NCBI RefSeq assembly: GCF_004349135.1 | Contig: NZ_SMFN01000003.1 | Coordinates: forward strand, 186,001-250,000 | Reading direction: 5' to 3' | DNA from: Flavobacterium sandaracinum | GTDB lineage: Bacteria > Bacteroidota > Bacteroidia > Flavobacteriales > Flavobacteriaceae | DNA length: 64,000 nucleotides | Part shown: positions 26,278 to 37,483 of the stretch, piece by piece | How the letters are laid out: each line of letters begins with the position of its first letter | Numbering within the stretch: the stretch's first letter is position 1 | The notes under the pieces: generated by a model | The model's input: the letters and a program-made list of their open reading frames with translations, nothing else | The model's database searches: none | What the model was told of the DNA's origin: nothing | Position numbers and translations under genes: made by a program

Positions 26278-27750
26278 TTATCTTGAATAATTTGGAGCTT
26301 CTTTTGTAATAGTTACATTATGAGGATGACTCTCATTGATTCCACTAGCTGTAATGCGAACAAAACGACCAGTTTCTTGTAGCGTAGGAATATCTTTTGA
26401 ACCGCAATATCCCATACCTGCTCTAAGACCACCAATAAACTGTTGCATACTTTCATTCAGTTCTCCTTTGTAAGGTACACGCCCCACAATTCCTTCTGGA
26501 ACTAATTTCTTTACATCATCTTCAACATCTTGAAAATAACGGTCTTTTGAACCTTCCTGCATCGCTTCAACAGAACCCATTCCGCGGTACGATTTGAATT
26601 TTCTTCCTTCAAAAATAATAGTTTCACCAGGAGATTCCATGGTACCGGCCAATAAGGAACCCAACATCACACAGTCAGCACCTGCAGCAATAGCCTTAGG
26701 AATATCACCTGTATACCGAATTCCACCATCAGCAATAACTGGAACTCCAGTTCCTTTGATAGCCGCAGCCACTTCAAGAACAGCAGAAAATTGAGGAAAA
26801 CCAACACCCGCAACAATACGCGTGGTACAAATTGAACCAGGTCCAATTCCTACTTTTACACCATCAGCTCCATTTTCAACTAAGAACTTAGCTGCTTCCG
26901 GTGTAGCAATGTTACCTACAATAACATCAATTTGAGGAAATTTCCTTTTTACTTCTTTAAGAACATTAACCACACCTTGTGTGTGTCCATGAGCGGTATC
27001 AATAATAATGGCATCAACTCCAGCATTTACTAATGCTTCAGCTCTTTGCACCGCATCACCAGTAACACCAATCGCTGCAGCAACACGCAAACGACCATAA
27101 ACATCTTTGTTAGCAATTGGTTTTTGGGTTAATTTAGTGATATCTCTAAAGGTAATCAAGCCTACTAATTTGTAGTCTTTGTTAACAACTGGTAATTTTT
27201 CGATTTTGTGTCCCTGTAAAACTACTTCTGCTTGTTCTAGTGAAGTACCTTCAGCAACAGTAACTAAATTTTCGCTGGTCATTACCTCAATAATAGGTCT
27301 GGCGCTATTTTTTTCAAAACGCAAATCTCTGTTAGTGACGATTCCTTTTAAAATTTGATTATCGTCTACAATTGGAATTCCTCCAATTCCATATTCTTTC
27401 ATCGCATTTTTAGCATCAGCCACAGTAGAAGTTAAAGGCAAAGTAACCGGATCGATAATCATCCCAGACTCTGCACGCTTCACTTTTCGTACTTTGGCAG
27501 CTTGCTGCTCGATTGTCATATTTTTATGTAAAACGCCAATTCCGCCCTCTTGTGCCATAGCAATTGCCATTGCACTTTCAGTAACAGTATCCATTGCAGC
27601 GGATACAATTGGAACATTTAGTGTTATATTTCTTGAAAATTTAGATTGAATACTCACTTCGCGAGGAAGCACATTTGAGTAGTTGGGTACTAATAGGACA
27701 TCATCGTAAGTTAATCCTTCACCGATAATCTTAGAGTTGTGTGCGATCAT
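26278..27750 (-). CDS. guaB: IMP dehydrogenase
   Basis: 490 residues. Catalyses IMP to XMP with NAD, the committed step of GMP synthesis. The (beta/alpha)8 core is split by two CBS domains (about 95-205). The catalytic loop GPGSICTTR holds the nucleophilic Cys, and GDGGIRY-type wording ([11 protein letters not shown]) and the flap (GMGSVEAM) follow. On the minus strand, TATATTTG at 27787-27780 is a likely promoter element. Confidence 0.96.
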   Translation of the reverse strand: MIAHNSKIIGEGLTYDDVLLVPNYSNVLPREVSIQSKFSRNITLNVPIVSAAMDTVTESAMAIAMAQEGGIGVLHKNMTIEQQAAKVRKVKRAESGMIIDPVTLPLTSTVADAKNAMKEYGIGGIPIVDDNQILKGIVTNRDLRFEKNSARPIIEVMTSENLVTVAEGTSLEQAEVVLQGHKIEKLPVVNKDYKLVGLITFRDITKLTQKPIANKDVYGRLRVAAAIGVTGDAVQRAEALVNAGVDAIIIDTAHGHTQGVVNVLKEVKRKFPQIDVIVGNIATPEAAKFLVENGADGVKVGIGPGSICTTRIVAGVGFPQFSAVLEVAAAIKGTGVPVIADGGIRYTGDIPKAIAAGADCVMLGSLLAGTMESPGETIIFEGRKFKSYRGMGSVEAMQEGSKDRYFQDVEDDVKKLVPEGIVGRVPYKGELNESMQQFIGGLRAGMGYCGSKDIPTLQETGRFVRITASGINESHPHNVTITKEAPNYSR

Positions 27751-27914
27751 TGCAATTGTAGTTGGAGTTTAATTGCGTGCAAATATAGACAATTTTAAGC
27801 AAAAAAACAGCTTATTTATACAATAAATAATTAAATTGCATTTCGAAGTCAATTCTTTGTTCCTCATTTAAGCTATGGTTTCCAATCTATTAAATCCGAT
27901 AAATTTATTTTGTT

Positions 27915-30416
27915 ATGACAGAAACCCAACAACCGCTGAAAGGACTTTCAAATGAAGAAGTAGTACTTTCGAGAACAAAGTTTGGATCAAACGCTATAGT
28001 TCAACAGAAAAAAAATCTTTTTCTGAATTCGATATTTGAAATGGTCAAAGAACCCATGTTCCTGCTTTTACTCACTGCAACCAGTATTTATTTCATTACA
28101 GGTGATTTTGGAAATGGAATTTTCATGAGCGCAGCAATACTATTAGTTTCTACTATTTCACTTTATCAGGAATCAAAAAGCAGAACAGCAATTGAAGCTT
28201 TAAAAAAATTATCCCAACCCAAAAGCAAAGTCATTCGCAACAATGAAATAATAGAAATCCCAAGCGAGGAAATCGTCATAGGTGATCTACTCCAAGCGGA
28301 AGAAGGTACTTTTATTTCCGCGGACGGCATCATCCTTCAATCCAATGATTTCTCTGTTAATGAATCCATTCTTACTGGAGAATCGCTGGCCGTTTTTAAA
28401 AAGGAAAGGACAAAAAATAACACTGTATTTCTTGGAACAATTGTTACTAGTGGTTTGGCAATTTGCGAAGTAACCGCGATAGGGAACAAAACTCAATTGG
28501 GAATAATAGGCAAAAGTCTAGAATCTATTGTGGAAGAAAAAACACCTTTGCAAATTCAAATCGGAAACTTTGTCAAAAAGATGTCTCTTGTTGGTTTGGT
28601 GATTTTTGGCTTTGTCTGGTTTATAAATTATTATAATTCTAAACAGGTTCTGGACAGCCTACTGAAAGCCCTTACTTTGGCAATGAGTATTATTCCAGAG
28701 GAGATTCCAGTTGCTTTCACCACCTTTATGGCCCTTGGTTCTTGGCGCTTGATGAAAATGGGGATTATCGTTAAACAAACAAAAACCGTAGAAACTTTAG
28801 GAAGTGCAAACGTAATTTGTACAGATAAAACAGGAACGATTACAGAAAACAAGATGAGTCTGGCGCAATGCTATACGCTGTCGAATGATAGTATAAACGA
28901 ACCTTGTTCGGATAATAATACTGAATTATTAACTATAGCGATGTGGGCCAGCGAACCCATTCCTTTTGACCCAATGGAAATCGCGTTGCATGATGCCTAT
29001 TCAAAATTAAAAATAGCAGATGAACGGCCTAATTTTAAACTCGTACATGAATATCCATTAGAGGGGAAACCACCCATGATGACTCATGTTTTCGAAAATC
29101 AAAATGGGAACAGAATTATCGCTGCCAAAGGTGCTACGGAAGCATTGATAGCAACCTCTAATTTATCCGATAATGAAAAACAAAAAATTATAGCCGCAAT
29201 GAGCAAAATGGCTTTAGAAGGTTACCGGGTTTTAGGTGTTGGACTTGCAGCATTTTCAGGCTCTGACTATCCTGAAAAGCAGCAAGATTTTTCTTTTAAA
29301 TTTAAAGGATTAGTTGCCTTTTACGATCCTCCAAAAGCAAATATCAAAGCAGTACTGGAAACACTATACAACGCTGGAATCCAAGTAAAAATAGTTACAG
29401 GCGACAATGCGGAAACAACAGCAACAATCGCAAAACAAATTGGTTTTAAAAATGCCGATAAAACAATAAATGGAGATGAATTAATGGCGATGGACGACGC
29501 AACACTTAGAGAAAAGGTTATGGAAACTGCCATTTTTACAAGAATGTTTCCCGAAGCAAAACTCAAAATTATAAAAGCACTAAAAGACAACAATCTAATT
29601 GTAGCCATGACTGGTGATGGCGTAAACGATGGACCCGCGTTAAAATCAGCCCACATAGGAATTGCGATGGGAAAAAAGGGAACAGAAATTGCTAAACAAG
29701 CTGCCAATCTGATCCTGATTGAGGATGATTTCTCCAAAATGATTGATGCGGTTGCCATGGGTAGGAAAATATACAATAATCTAAAAAAAGCCATCCAATA
29801 TATCATTTCAATACACATCCCTATCATCTTGATTGTCTTTATCCCTTTGGCATTAGGATGGATTTATCCTAATATTTTCTCCCCAGTTCACGTTATTTTT
29901 CTAGAAATAATAATGGGGCCAACTTGCTCAATAATATATGAGAATGAACCTATGGAACGCAACTTAATGCTATTACAACCCAGACCTTTTACGAGTACAT
30001 TTTTTAAACTTAAAGAAATAACAATCAGTATCATTCAGGGACTAGTCATTACAATAGGACTGTTATTCATGTACCAGTATTGCATAGCTACAAATTGTTC
30101 TGAAAGTACTACAAGGACCCTAGTATTCCTAACGTTAATTTCGTCCAATATTTTTCTAACACTCACCAATCGTTCCTTTTATTACTCCATTTTTACAACA
30201 TTACAATATAAAAACAATTTAGTTTTATTGATTATAAGTGCCACCATTTTGGTCACGGCTTCCTTGCTGTTTATCCCATTATTTGCTTCTTTTTTCCAGT
30301 TTGAAAGGGTTTCTGGAATCCAAATGGGATTGAGTATTTTAGTAGGGATTGTGTCCGTACTTTGGATAGAAATTTACAAAGGATTTAAACGACGGAAAGC
30401 CTCCGATTTAGAATAA
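27915..30416 (+). CDS. Cation-translocating P-type ATPase (P2-like)
   Basis: 833 residues. Motifs in order: SILTGES (actuator), SIIPEEIPVAFTT in helix M4, the phosphorylation motif CTDKTGTITENKM, KGATEAL in the nucleotide-binding domain, VTGDN, and TGDGVNDGPALKSAHIGIAMG. Ten membrane helices are plausible. The PEEIP motif departs from the PEGLP of Ca2+ pumps, so the ion (Ca2+, Mn2+, Mg2+ or another) is not settled. No metal-binding N-terminal domain is seen. Its stop is 4 nt from the convergent DUF5723 gene. Confidence 0.92.
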   Translation: MTETQQPLKGLSNEEVVLSRTKFGSNAIVQQKKNLFLNSIFEMVKEPMFLLLLTATSIYFITGDFGNGIFMSAAILLVSTISLYQESKSRTAIEALKKLSQPKSKVIRNNEIIEIPSEEIVIGDLLQAEEGTFISADGIILQSNDFSVNESILTGESLAVFKKERTKNNTVFLGTIVTSGLAICEVTAIGNKTQLGIIGKSLESIVEEKTPLQIQIGNFVKKMSLVGLVIFGFVWFINYYNSKQVLDSLLKALTLAMSIIPEEIPVAFTTFMALGSWRLMKMGIIVKQTKTVETLGSANVICTDKTGTITENKMSLAQCYTLSNDSINEPCSDNNTELLTIAMWASEPIPFDPMEIALHDAYSKLKIADERPNFKLVHEYPLEGKPPMMTHVFENQNGNRIIAAKGATEALIATSNLSDNEKQKIIAAMSKMALEGYRVLGVGLAAFSGSDYPEKQQDFSFKFKGLVAFYDPPKANIKAVLETLYNAGIQVKIVTGDNAETTATIAKQIGFKNADKTINGDELMAMDDATLREKVMETAIFTRMFPEAKLKIIKALKDNNLIVAMTGDGVNDGPALKSAHIGIAMGKKGTEIAKQAANLILIEDDFSKMIDAVAMGRKIYNNLKKAIQYIISIHIPIILIVFIPLALGWIYPNIFSPVHVIFLEIIMGPTCSIIYENEPMERNLMLLQPRPFTSTFFKLKEITISIIQGLVITIGLLFMYQYCIATNCSESTTRTLVFLTLISSNIFLTLTNRSFYYSIFTTLQYKNNLVLLIISATILVTASLLFIPLFASFFQFERVSGIQMGLSILVGIVSVLWIEIYKGFKRRKASDLE

Positions 30417-30419
30417 CGT

Positions 30420-31814
30420 TTATTTTTTTCTATTCTTAAAGATGATATTTAGTCCCAGTTGAAAAGAAAGACTGTTCGCCTTGGTAACATCTCTGTATTC
30501 CAAAAGATTGTCAGCAAGAACATAGAAATTTACGGGTCCAAAATTGCTAGATAATCCCAAACCTATGTTCTTGTAGGAATACGAATCTAAAGTATATGTT
30601 GCCTTCATTTGCAATGACTTGAAAATCTTTCTTCGGTAAAAAGTAGTAAAGGCAACCAATGGTGTTCTTGGGGTAGACATCACAAATAACTGAGCTCCAA
30701 CCGCACTTTTATATATCGTTTCGGGATTATAATCCAAACAATTACAGTCCTCTGGTCTCTCTTCATCAAATGAAAACTGAACGGAAGAATTGAATTTGGC
30801 CGGGCGCCAAGTGGTATAATCTGCATATAAAGTGTCCAAAGGAATAGCGTCTTTAAAATCTTGAAAACCGTTCTCAACAGATTCACCAGAACCGAATTTC
30901 GGAATTACACCCTTGTATTCATACGTTCCTTTATAAGTTAAACTTTCCACTTCTTTGCTGTGCTTAATAAAACCAACATCTATGATACTTGCTGTAAGCT
31001 GTACATTTTTCTTTGGATAATAGGTAAAACCAGCATCAAATCCCAAACCTAAATTACCACCCAGAAAAGCCCTTTTGATGATGTCTTTCACTATATTAGG
31101 TTCATAATTATCGTCGTCATATTTTGCAATGCCAGATGTATTGAGTTGCAATTGAGAATAAATCATCTGTTCGTAGACTCCGGTTGAGGATGGATTAGTG
31201 TAAATATAACCAGAGTTATTTGTAGAATTAACATTATAAATACTTGAATAAATCTTTCCCCGTACACCTAAAATAAAGTTTTTATTAATGTTCTTATGGA
31301 ATCCTACATGAAAAACGGATAGCATTTCAGCTTTTACATTTAAATCTCCTAAATCAAAAACTTTACCCAAATAGTCTCTGTTCCCGTCTAAAGCTAAAAT
31401 GGCTAAATCTTTAGGAACATAACTCAATGCATCAAATTCCTGATACATACCAAACGAAATAAAGGAATCACTTTCTTCCCCAGCAATTTTAAAACCACCG
31501 TTAAAAACTTCTATTTGCTCGTTTATCGCCAACCTGTCTTTTCTTGTAGTAGAAAACACAACATTTCGCAATTTTACATTAAAATCGATACCATTATCCG
31601 CAAATAAATCATAAGCTGAAAACCCACTGGAACCTACATTTGCAGAAATTCCAGACAAGAGAGGAATCCCAAAATAAAAATTATATTTAAAATCAGCACC
31701 AGGATTAGTCAGTAATGACTGCGGAACCGAAGTGAAATTATATAATATTTGTTTGTTTTGTGAAAAGCAATTTATCGTTAGCATTAGAACTAAAACCCAC
31801 ACTATTTTTTTCAT
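30420..31814 (-). CDS. DUF5723-like exported beta-barrel protein
   Basis: 464 residues with a signal peptide (WVLVLMLTINCFSQ). The next segment, LTNPGADFKYNFYFGIPLLSGISANVGSSGF, is typical of DUF5723 proteins, and alternating beta strands ending in Phe-x-Lys suggest an outer-membrane barrel. In flavobacteria such proteins often accompany gliding or surface genes. It overlaps the upstream lipoprotein gene by 4 nt, so the two are coupled and may work together. Confidence 0.75.
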   Translation of the reverse strand: MKKIVWVLVLMLTINCFSQNKQILYNFTSVPQSLLTNPGADFKYNFYFGIPLLSGISANVGSSGFSAYDLFADNGIDFNVKLRNVVFSTTRKDRLAINEQIEVFNGGFKIAGEESDSFISFGMYQEFDALSYVPKDLAILALDGNRDYLGKVFDLGDLNVKAEMLSVFHVGFHKNINKNFILGVRGKIYSSIYNVNSTNNSGYIYTNPSSTGVYEQMIYSQLQLNTSGIAKYDDDNYEPNIVKDIIKRAFLGGNLGLGFDAGFTYYPKKNVQLTASIIDVGFIKHSKEVESLTYKGTYEYKGVIPKFGSGESVENGFQDFKDAIPLDTLYADYTTWRPAKFNSSVQFSFDEERPEDCNCLDYNPETIYKSAVGAQLFVMSTPRTPLVAFTTFYRRKIFKSLQMKATYTLDSYSYKNIGLGLSSNFGPVNFYVLADNLLEYRDVTKANSLSFQLGLNIIFKNRKK

Positions 31815-32359
31815 TCTATTACTAAATAAGCGGTTACACCTGAACGCAATTTTAAACTACCGGTACTACTTTCGCTTAATGCTGCACCCGGTAGCATGGT
31901 CATTGTGAACGCAATTCGTGTAGTTCTTTTTAATAGATCAAGTTGGGTATTTTCAAACACTTCTGTTTTGGTTACTTTATTTTCTACACCTGAATACGGC
32001 GGAATAAACAAATTAATAGCGTGAACCGATTGATTGTTTCTATCTAAAAATACTAAATCTACTGAATACCCTCTATTTATTGTGTTTTCCATTTCAAAGA
32101 AAAGTTCCACTTTTTTTAATCGCTGTCTAAAGAAAGAGCCGTTGAATATATCAACCGTTGGCGCATCAAAAATTACATTTTGCTCTACTCCATTGGTGAC
32201 AAATTGATTTGCAAGTACATTAAAATAAGCTAAATTAGTCACCACTACCGGTTCTATTTTTACATCATTCACCTGATTAAAATCTAAATCACTTGCGCAG
32301 GAAAATGAAAGAAACAACAGTAGCATTCCTAAAACTTTATTGAAAGTCCGAAATTTCAT
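31811..32359 (-). CDS. Hypothetical lipoprotein
   Basis: 182 residues. The leader GMLLLFLSFSC ends in a lipobox (SFSC) with Cys at about residue 21, followed by a beta-rich domain without recognised motifs. It overlaps the start of the DUF5723 gene by 4 nt, suggesting a shared operon and a possible partnership at the outer membrane. Confidence 0.7.
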   Translation of the reverse strand: MKFRTFNKVLGMLLLFLSFSCASDLDFNQVNDVKIEPVVVTNLAYFNVLANQFVTNGVEQNVIFDAPTVDIFNGSFFRQRLKKVELFFEMENTINRGYSVDLVFLDRNNQSVHAINLFIPPYSGVENKVTKTEVFENTQLDLLKRTTRIAFTMTMLPGAALSESSTGSLKLRSGVTAYLVIE

Positions 32360-32467
32360 AATAAGGTAATTTAATGGTGAAATTTAGAGAACAGTATTAC
32401 TAACGAACCAATCCTAAATTTATTATTTCTGAAGTAATTGATGTTTGTAAATAACAGGATGTTATTT

Positions 32468-33331
32468 TTAATGATATTCTCCAAACAATTTAGAAGCTTC
32501 ATTGTAAGCACTTTCAAAACTCATTGGACTCAAATTAGTAAACTCCTTTTGTGCAGTAAAATAGGATAACAATTTCTCCGTAGGCATATTACCTGTGAGA
32601 TTATCAGTCGCCATTGGACAGCCACCAAAACCCTGGATAGCGCCATCAAAACGACGGCATCCCGCTTTATAAGCTGCATCAATTTTCTCAAACCATTTAT
32701 CTGGAGTGGTATGTAAATGAGCTCCAAATTCTATTTCAGGATACTTGGGAATTAAATTGGAAAACAAATACGAAATTACCTCAGGAGTTGAACTTCCCAC
32801 TGTATCCGAGAGCGACAGAATCTTAACACCCATCGTTGCTAATTTCCGGGTCCACTCCCCAACAATTTCCATGCTCCATGGATCTCCATACGGATTACCA
32901 AACCCCATAGATAGATAAGCCACTACCTCTTTATTGCTTTTATCTGCAATTTCAAGGATCTCCTGAAGCGTGATTAAGGATTCGGCTATAGTTTTGTGCG
33001 TATTCCGCATTTGGAAATTTTCAGAAATCGAAAATGGAAAACCTAGATATTGTATTTCGGGATGAACAGAGGCTAGAGTCGCGCCTTGTGTATTAGCAAT
33101 AATTGCTAGTAATTTGCTTTGGGTTTGAGACAGATCAAGTTGTGCCAAAACTTCGGCTGTATCTTGCATTTGCGGAATCGCTTTAGGCGAAACAAAACTC
33201 CCAAAATCAATACTGTCAAAACCTACACGCAACAAAGACTGAATATAAGCCACTTTTTTTTTCGTAGGAATAAATGGTTTTATACCTTGCATGGCATCAC
33301 GTGGACATTCTATAATTTTTATTGCTTCCAT
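32468..33331 (-). CDS. Hydroxymethylglutaryl-CoA lyase
   Basis: 287 residues from the ATG at 33331, opening IKIIECPRDAMQGI, where R and D of ECPRDA bind substrate and metal. HLHTTPD gives the metal-binding histidines of the TIM barrel. The signature loop reads GGCPMATDNLTGNMPTE, which keeps the catalytic Cys of GGCP but differs from the usual GGCPYAPGASGN. Cleaves HMG-CoA to acetoacetate and acetyl-CoA in leucine degradation. Usually about 300 residues, so full length. Confidence 0.88.
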   Translation of the reverse strand: MEAIKIIECPRDAMQGIKPFIPTKKKVAYIQSLLRVGFDSIDFGSFVSPKAIPQMQDTAEVLAQLDLSQTQSKLLAIIANTQGATLASVHPEIQYLGFPFSISENFQMRNTHKTIAESLITLQEILEIADKSNKEVVAYLSMGFGNPYGDPWSMEIVGEWTRKLATMGVKILSLSDTVGSSTPEVISYLFSNLIPKYPEIEFGAHLHTTPDKWFEKIDAAYKAGCRRFDGAIQGFGGCPMATDNLTGNMPTEKLLSYFTAQKEFTNLSPMSFESAYNEASKLFGEYH

Positions 33332-33428
33332 AGACAGCCAAAGATAGAAAAACAATTAGGAATTTAAAATTATGGTTTCAAATTTCAGAAAAATTGATGT
33401 TGTGCTGTATTTTAGTACGATTTAAAAA

Positions 33429-34448
33429 CTACAATCTTTTTAAAATTTCTTTATTTATGGCTTTTACCAAAGCAGGTCCTTCGTAAATAAAACCAGTGTA
33501 CAATTGTACCAAACTTGCTCCAGCATCTAATTTCTCTAGGGCATCAGCCGCAGAATGAATTCCTCCTACTCCAATGATTGGAAAAGATCGATTGCTTTTT
33601 TGGGATAAAAACCGAATCACTTCAGTAGAACGTTTTGCTAACGGCTTCCCTGACAATCCGCCCATTTCAACTTTATTTTCGGACTGTAAACCTTCTCTGG
33701 AAATAGTAGTATTGGTAGCGATAACGCCTGCTATTTTAGTTTCGTTTACGATATCAATAATATCTAGTAACTGCTCATCCGTTAAATCAGGTGCGATTTT
33801 CAGTAAAATTGGCTTTTGTTTTGGCTTTGCCAAATTCTTATTTTGCAGTGTTTGCAGCAACTGTGTCAGCGGTTCTTTATCCTGCAAAGCACGAAGATTA
33901 GGTGTATTAGGCGAACTCACATTAACCACAAAATAATCAACATAATCATATAACGCCTCAAAACAGATTTCATAATCTGACGTGGCTTCCTCATTTGGCG
34001 TCAGTTTGTTTTTTCCAATATTACCCCCTATTAAAACGTTTGTGTTTTTCTTTAAAAGTGCCACCGCTTCATGAACACCTCCATTATTAAAGCCCATTCT
34101 ATTGATTATTGCATTGTCCTCCCTTAGGCGGAACAAGCGTTTCTTAGGATTTCCATCCTGCCCTTTTGGCGTGAGTGTTCCTATTTCGATAAAACCAAAA
34201 CCAAAATTCGATAGTTCTTTATACAATTTTGCATCTTTATCAAAACCTGCCGCTAATCCTACTGGATTTTTAAATTTTAATCCAAAAACTTCCGTCTCTA
34301 GTCGAGAATCCTTTACTTCATAAAGGGATTTAAAAAGTGCCGGAAAACCTGGTATTTTTGATACAAAGCGAATCAATGAAAAAGTAAAATAGTGTACTTT
34401 TTCAGGATCAAAGCTAAAAAGTATGGGGCGAATCAGTAATTTATACAT
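33429..34448 (-). CDS. pyrD: Dihydroorotate dehydrogenase (quinone, class 2)
   Basis: 339 residues. [16 protein letters not shown] near residue 60 and MGFNNGG are class 2 features, and [14 protein letters not shown] carries the catalytic Ser loop. [15 protein letters not shown] and [31 protein letters not shown] are FMN- and substrate-binding motifs. Oxidises dihydroorotate to orotate with quinone at the inner membrane; the N-terminal helices serve membrane contact. Divergent from the lipoprotein gene at 34564. Confidence 0.95.
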   Translation of the reverse strand: MYKLLIRPILFSFDPEKVHYFTFSLIRFVSKIPGFPALFKSLYEVKDSRLETEVFGLKFKNPVGLAAGFDKDAKLYKELSNFGFGFIEIGTLTPKGQDGNPKKRLFRLREDNAIINRMGFNNGGVHEAVALLKKNTNVLIGGNIGKNKLTPNEEATSDYEICFEALYDYVDYFVVNVSSPNTPNLRALQDKEPLTQLLQTLQNKNLAKPKQKPILLKIAPDLTDEQLLDIIDIVNETKIAGVIATNTTISREGLQSENKVEMGGLSGKPLAKRSTEVIRFLSQKSNRSFPIIGVGGIHSAADALEKLDAGASLVQLYTGFIYEGPALVKAINKEILKRL

Positions 34449-34530
34449 GAGTAGTTAGTTGTGTGGTGCAAAAATAGAAAATAGTTGCTGTTTTGCTACA
34501 TACATTTTAACAATTACTTACAATAAAAGC

Positions 34531-34538
34531 TATTTTTG
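34531..34538 (+). promoter_or_regulatory. -7 element before a TTG-started lipoprotein gene
   Basis: TATTTTTG matches TAnnTTTG, 25 nt upstream of the TTG at 34564, and supports that start over a distant ATG at 34459. Confidence 0.5.
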
Positions 34539-34563
34539 TACAATCACCACAAAAATAAATCAC

Positions 34564-35040
34564 TTGAAAAAAATAATTGTGCTTGCGCTAATTCTGTTAA
34601 CTATTTCTTGCTCAAATGACGATGAAGAAATAGGATCAATTGACCAACCTACATTCAATGTCAATTTACTATTAAAAGGGTGGCGGTATGACGTTTTGAA
34701 AATAAACGGAACCTATTATAATTACGAGCATAATCCAAATTGTAATAATGATTTTTTTGGTTTTCTAAATAGACCTGGACAAGCTTATCAATTTATTGAA
34801 ACCACTTTTACAAATGATTATTGCACGAACAACAGTGCTACATTGGACTGGAAAATAAAAAAGGATACACTCTATTTCTATATCGGAAATCAAGTTGTTT
34901 TGACTTACAAAGTGATCGCATTAACAGCCGCTAATTTTACTTTTTCCTTTAAAAATGACATCGATCAAAATGGCACGATCGATACTATAGAAGTGAGCGC
35001 CTCTCCCTACGATCCCTATAATATGTTTGGAAACAATTAA
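34564..35040 (+). CDS. Hypothetical lipoprotein (TTG start)
   Basis: About 158 residues. The leader KKIIVLALILLTISC ends in a lipobox, followed by SNDDEE, the acidic stretch after the lipidated Cys typical of surface-exposed flavobacterial lipoproteins. The remainder is beta-rich with GWRYDVLKINGTYYNYEHN, reminiscent of small lipocalin-like domains. The TTG start is inferred from leader and promoter position. Function unknown. Confidence 0.7.
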   Translation: MKKIIVLALILLTISCSNDDEEIGSIDQPTFNVNLLLKGWRYDVLKINGTYYNYEHNPNCNNDFFGFLNRPGQAYQFIETTFTNDYCTNNSATLDWKIKKDTLYFYIGNQVVLTYKVIALTAANFTFSFKNDIDQNGTIDTIEVSASPYDPYNMFGNN

Positions 35041-35114
35041 TAAATTATACTTTTATAAACATTCTTATCCTTTCCATTTTTATATATTTGCTTGAATTAA
35101 ACATATAAAAATCC

Positions 35115-36368
35115 ATGCAACATATCATCGATCGTTTCATCAGTTACGTAATTATAGATACGGAATCCGATGCGAATTCAGAAACAACTCCAAGTACCAC
35201 AAAACAATGGGATTTAGCTCATAAACTAGTTGAGGAATTGAAGAATATTGGAATGCAGGATGTTACAATAGATGATAAATCTTATATCATGGCTACACTA
35301 CCAAGTAATGTGGAGCACGAGGTACCAACGATTGGATTTATTTCTCATTTTGACACGTCACCTGATTTTTGCGGAGCAAATATAAAACCACAAATTGTAC
35401 CAAATTACGATGGTAAAGACATCGTATTAAATGCCGATAAAAATATTGTTTTATCGCCTAGTTATTTCAAAGATTTATTGCTTTACAAAGGACAAACGTT
35501 GATTACCACTGACGGAACTACATTATTAGGTGCCGATGACAAAGCCGGTATTACAGAAATTGTTACGGCAATGGAATTTCTTATTAATAATCCAGAAATC
35601 AAACACGGAAAAATCAGAGTTGGCTTTACACCAGATGAAGAAATTGGCCGTGGTGCCCATCATTTTGATGTAGCTAAATTTGGAGCTGATTGGGCCTATA
35701 CTATGGATGGTAGCCAAGTAGGAGAACTAGAATACGAAAATTTTAATGCAGCTGGCGCCAAAGTAACTTTCAAAGGAAAAAGCGTGCATCCTGGCTATGC
35801 CAAAGGTAAAATGATCAATTCCATGCTGATCGCTAATGATTTCATCAATGAACTTCCTCATGGAGAGACTCCACAAGAAACAAAAGGATATGAAGGTTTT
35901 TTTCACGTTCATCACTTAACAGGAAGTATTGAAGAAACCGTTTTGGAATTAATCATTCGCGATCACAACAAGAAAAAATTTGAAAAACGCAAAGAGCTAA
36001 TAGAAAAAATAACTAGAAAAATAAATAAGAAATTTGCTAAACAGTTTGGTGAAGATATCGTTACAGCCGAAATAAAAGATCAATATTACAACATGAAAGA
36101 AAAGGTTTTACCTGTGAAACATATTGTAGATATTGCTGAGAAAGCAATGAAAGAAATTGGAATAAAACCATTAATTAAACCTATTCGTGGTGGAACAGAC
36201 GGTTCTCAATTATCCTACAAAGGATTGCCTTGCCCAAATATTTTTGCAGGTGGCCATAATTTTCACGGAAAATACGAATATGTTCCTGCAGAAAGCATGC
36301 AAAAAGCAGTAGAAGTAATCGTTAAAATAGCTGAATTAACCGCTATAGAAAATAGTGCAAGAAAATAA
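35115..36368 (+). CDS. pepT: Peptidase T (tripeptide aminopeptidase, M20 family)
   Basis: 417 residues. [13 protein letters not shown] holds the first zinc His and its neighbouring Asp, [12 protein letters not shown] the bridging Asp, [10 protein letters not shown] the catalytic Glu pair, [10 protein letters not shown] the next Asp, and FAGGHNFHG the last His. The lid domain with SVHPGYAKG is at about 215-330. Cytoplasmic; removes the N-terminal residue of tripeptides. Family length matches. Confidence 0.95.
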   Translation: MQHIIDRFISYVIIDTESDANSETTPSTTKQWDLAHKLVEELKNIGMQDVTIDDKSYIMATLPSNVEHEVPTIGFISHFDTSPDFCGANIKPQIVPNYDGKDIVLNADKNIVLSPSYFKDLLLYKGQTLITTDGTTLLGADDKAGITEIVTAMEFLINNPEIKHGKIRVGFTPDEEIGRGAHHFDVAKFGADWAYTMDGSQVGELEYENFNAAGAKVTFKGKSVHPGYAKGKMINSMLIANDFINELPHGETPQETKGYEGFFHVHHLTGSIEETVLELIIRDHNKKKFEKRKELIEKITRKINKKFAKQFGEDIVTAEIKDQYYNMKEKVLPVKHIVDIAEKAMKEIGIKPLIKPIRGGTDGSQLSYKGLPCPNIFAGGHNFHGKYEYVPAESMQKAVEVIVKIAELTAIENSARK

Positions 36369-36962
36369 AATATTGGAATAGTACTAAGTAGTTGGACTTA
36401 TTTATTGCTGTACTATAAAAGGAGTGAAATACTATTTAACATAAAAAGTCATGTAAGCATTAAACCTTAAATGACCTTATTATTGCTTAAGCTATCAGTC
36501 TTACACAAATGAAACTTCAATGACTTATATGGTAAAAAAAAATACGTCATTGTTTTATTCTTAGTACTTAGTTAACCTGTTGATAGGATAAAATTATTAC
36601 TTTAATGCCGTACCTGTATTACTTTAAAACATAAGTTTAAACGATTGTTACTGTAAAACAAAGCCCCATTTCTGAAATTCAGAGTGGGGCTTTATTGTTT
36701 TAATAAGCCAACGTGCAAGCATCAGTTTCATTGAATTTTATTTAAAAAAACAAAATTAAAACCTTGTTTTACACTTTTAATTCAGATGCCATGGTTTCCA
36801 AAATAATTGATTTACTTAAACAAAAAAAGCTATTCTATGAAAAGCTTAACATTGCATTATGTTTTAAATCACTATATTTACTTACAATAACACAACAATT
36901 TAATAACATTATTAAGAATATCTAACATACTTAAACAAAGTGTTAAACTAACAATATAAACT
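36369..36962. other. Intergenic stretch with one hairpin, otherwise nothing seen
   Basis: About 590 bp, very AT-rich, no gene. The only clear structure is AAAGCCCCA (36660-36668) paired with TGGGGCTTT (36685-36693) around a 16-nt loop, a likely intrinsic terminator with a T-rich tail. It is nearly 300 nt after pepT, so its gene is unclear. Confidence 0.6.
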
Positions 36963-37406
36963 ATGATACAACAAAACGAAGAGGAAAAAACAAAACCATC
37001 TGAATCAAAACCGGAGATTAAAAAGCCGGTTAGAGCCAAAAGAACACCCGTAATCAAAGTTAAAGACGAGCCTGTAGCGATTACGGAACCTGCAGACGAG
37101 ACCATCACAACAGAAATCATTGAAGAAACGATAACTATCGCGGTTGAAAGCGACACTAGTACTCCTGTTGTAGCAGAAAAAAAAGACAAGAAAAAAACCA
37201 CTAAAAAGACAGTCAAAATGAAAGATAAAGACAAGAAAAAGGCTAAAAAAGCCGATGCAAAAGAAAAAGCGAAAGCGAAAGCTAAAAAGGCAAAAAAAGC
37301 TAAAAAAGACAAAGCGAAGAAAGCAAAAGTTAAAGCCAAGATAAAAGCAAAAAAAGCCAAGGCAAAATCTAAAAAAGCGAAAAAGAATAAAAAGAATAAG
37401 AAATAA
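36963..37406 (+). CDS. Lysine/alanine-rich histone H1-like protein
   Basis: 147 residues. The first third is acidic/Pro-rich with PVRAKRTPVIKVKDEP. From about residue 72 it is almost only Lys and Ala in KKAKKAK-type repeats, the C-terminal-tail composition of bacterial H1-like (Hc1/AlgP-like) DNA-binding proteins. The opposite-strand frame across the same DNA is only the Phe/Ala mirror of this repeat. Probably nucleoid-associated. A terminator follows 20 nt after the stop. Confidence 0.7.
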   Translation: MIQQNEEEKTKPSESKPEIKKPVRAKRTPVIKVKDEPVAITEPADETITTEIIEETITIAVESDTSTPVVAEKKDKKKTTKKTVKMKDKDKKKAKKADAKEKAKAKAKKAKKAKKDKAKKAKVKAKIKAKKAKAKSKKAKKNKKNKK

Positions 37407-37424
37407 TAGGATTGTTTTTTACAT

Positions 37425-37463
37425 AAAAAAAGTCCCAAACCGAAAATCGGGTTGGGACTTTTA
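37425..37463. terminator. Bidirectional intrinsic terminator between lysine-rich gene and yajC
   Basis: AGTCCCAA and TTGGGACT pair, extended by an inner CCG/CGG, with an A run before and T run after. Fits both convergent genes. Confidence 0.8.
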
Positions 37464-37483
37464 TACTGATAAGAAGGAGTGAA

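Noticed and set aside
36878..37438. A 186-residue Phe/Ala-rich minus-strand frame
   Set aside because: It is the exact mirror of the Lys/Ala repeats of the plus-strand gene at 36963-37406; the protein is only a hydrophobic repeat with no family character.
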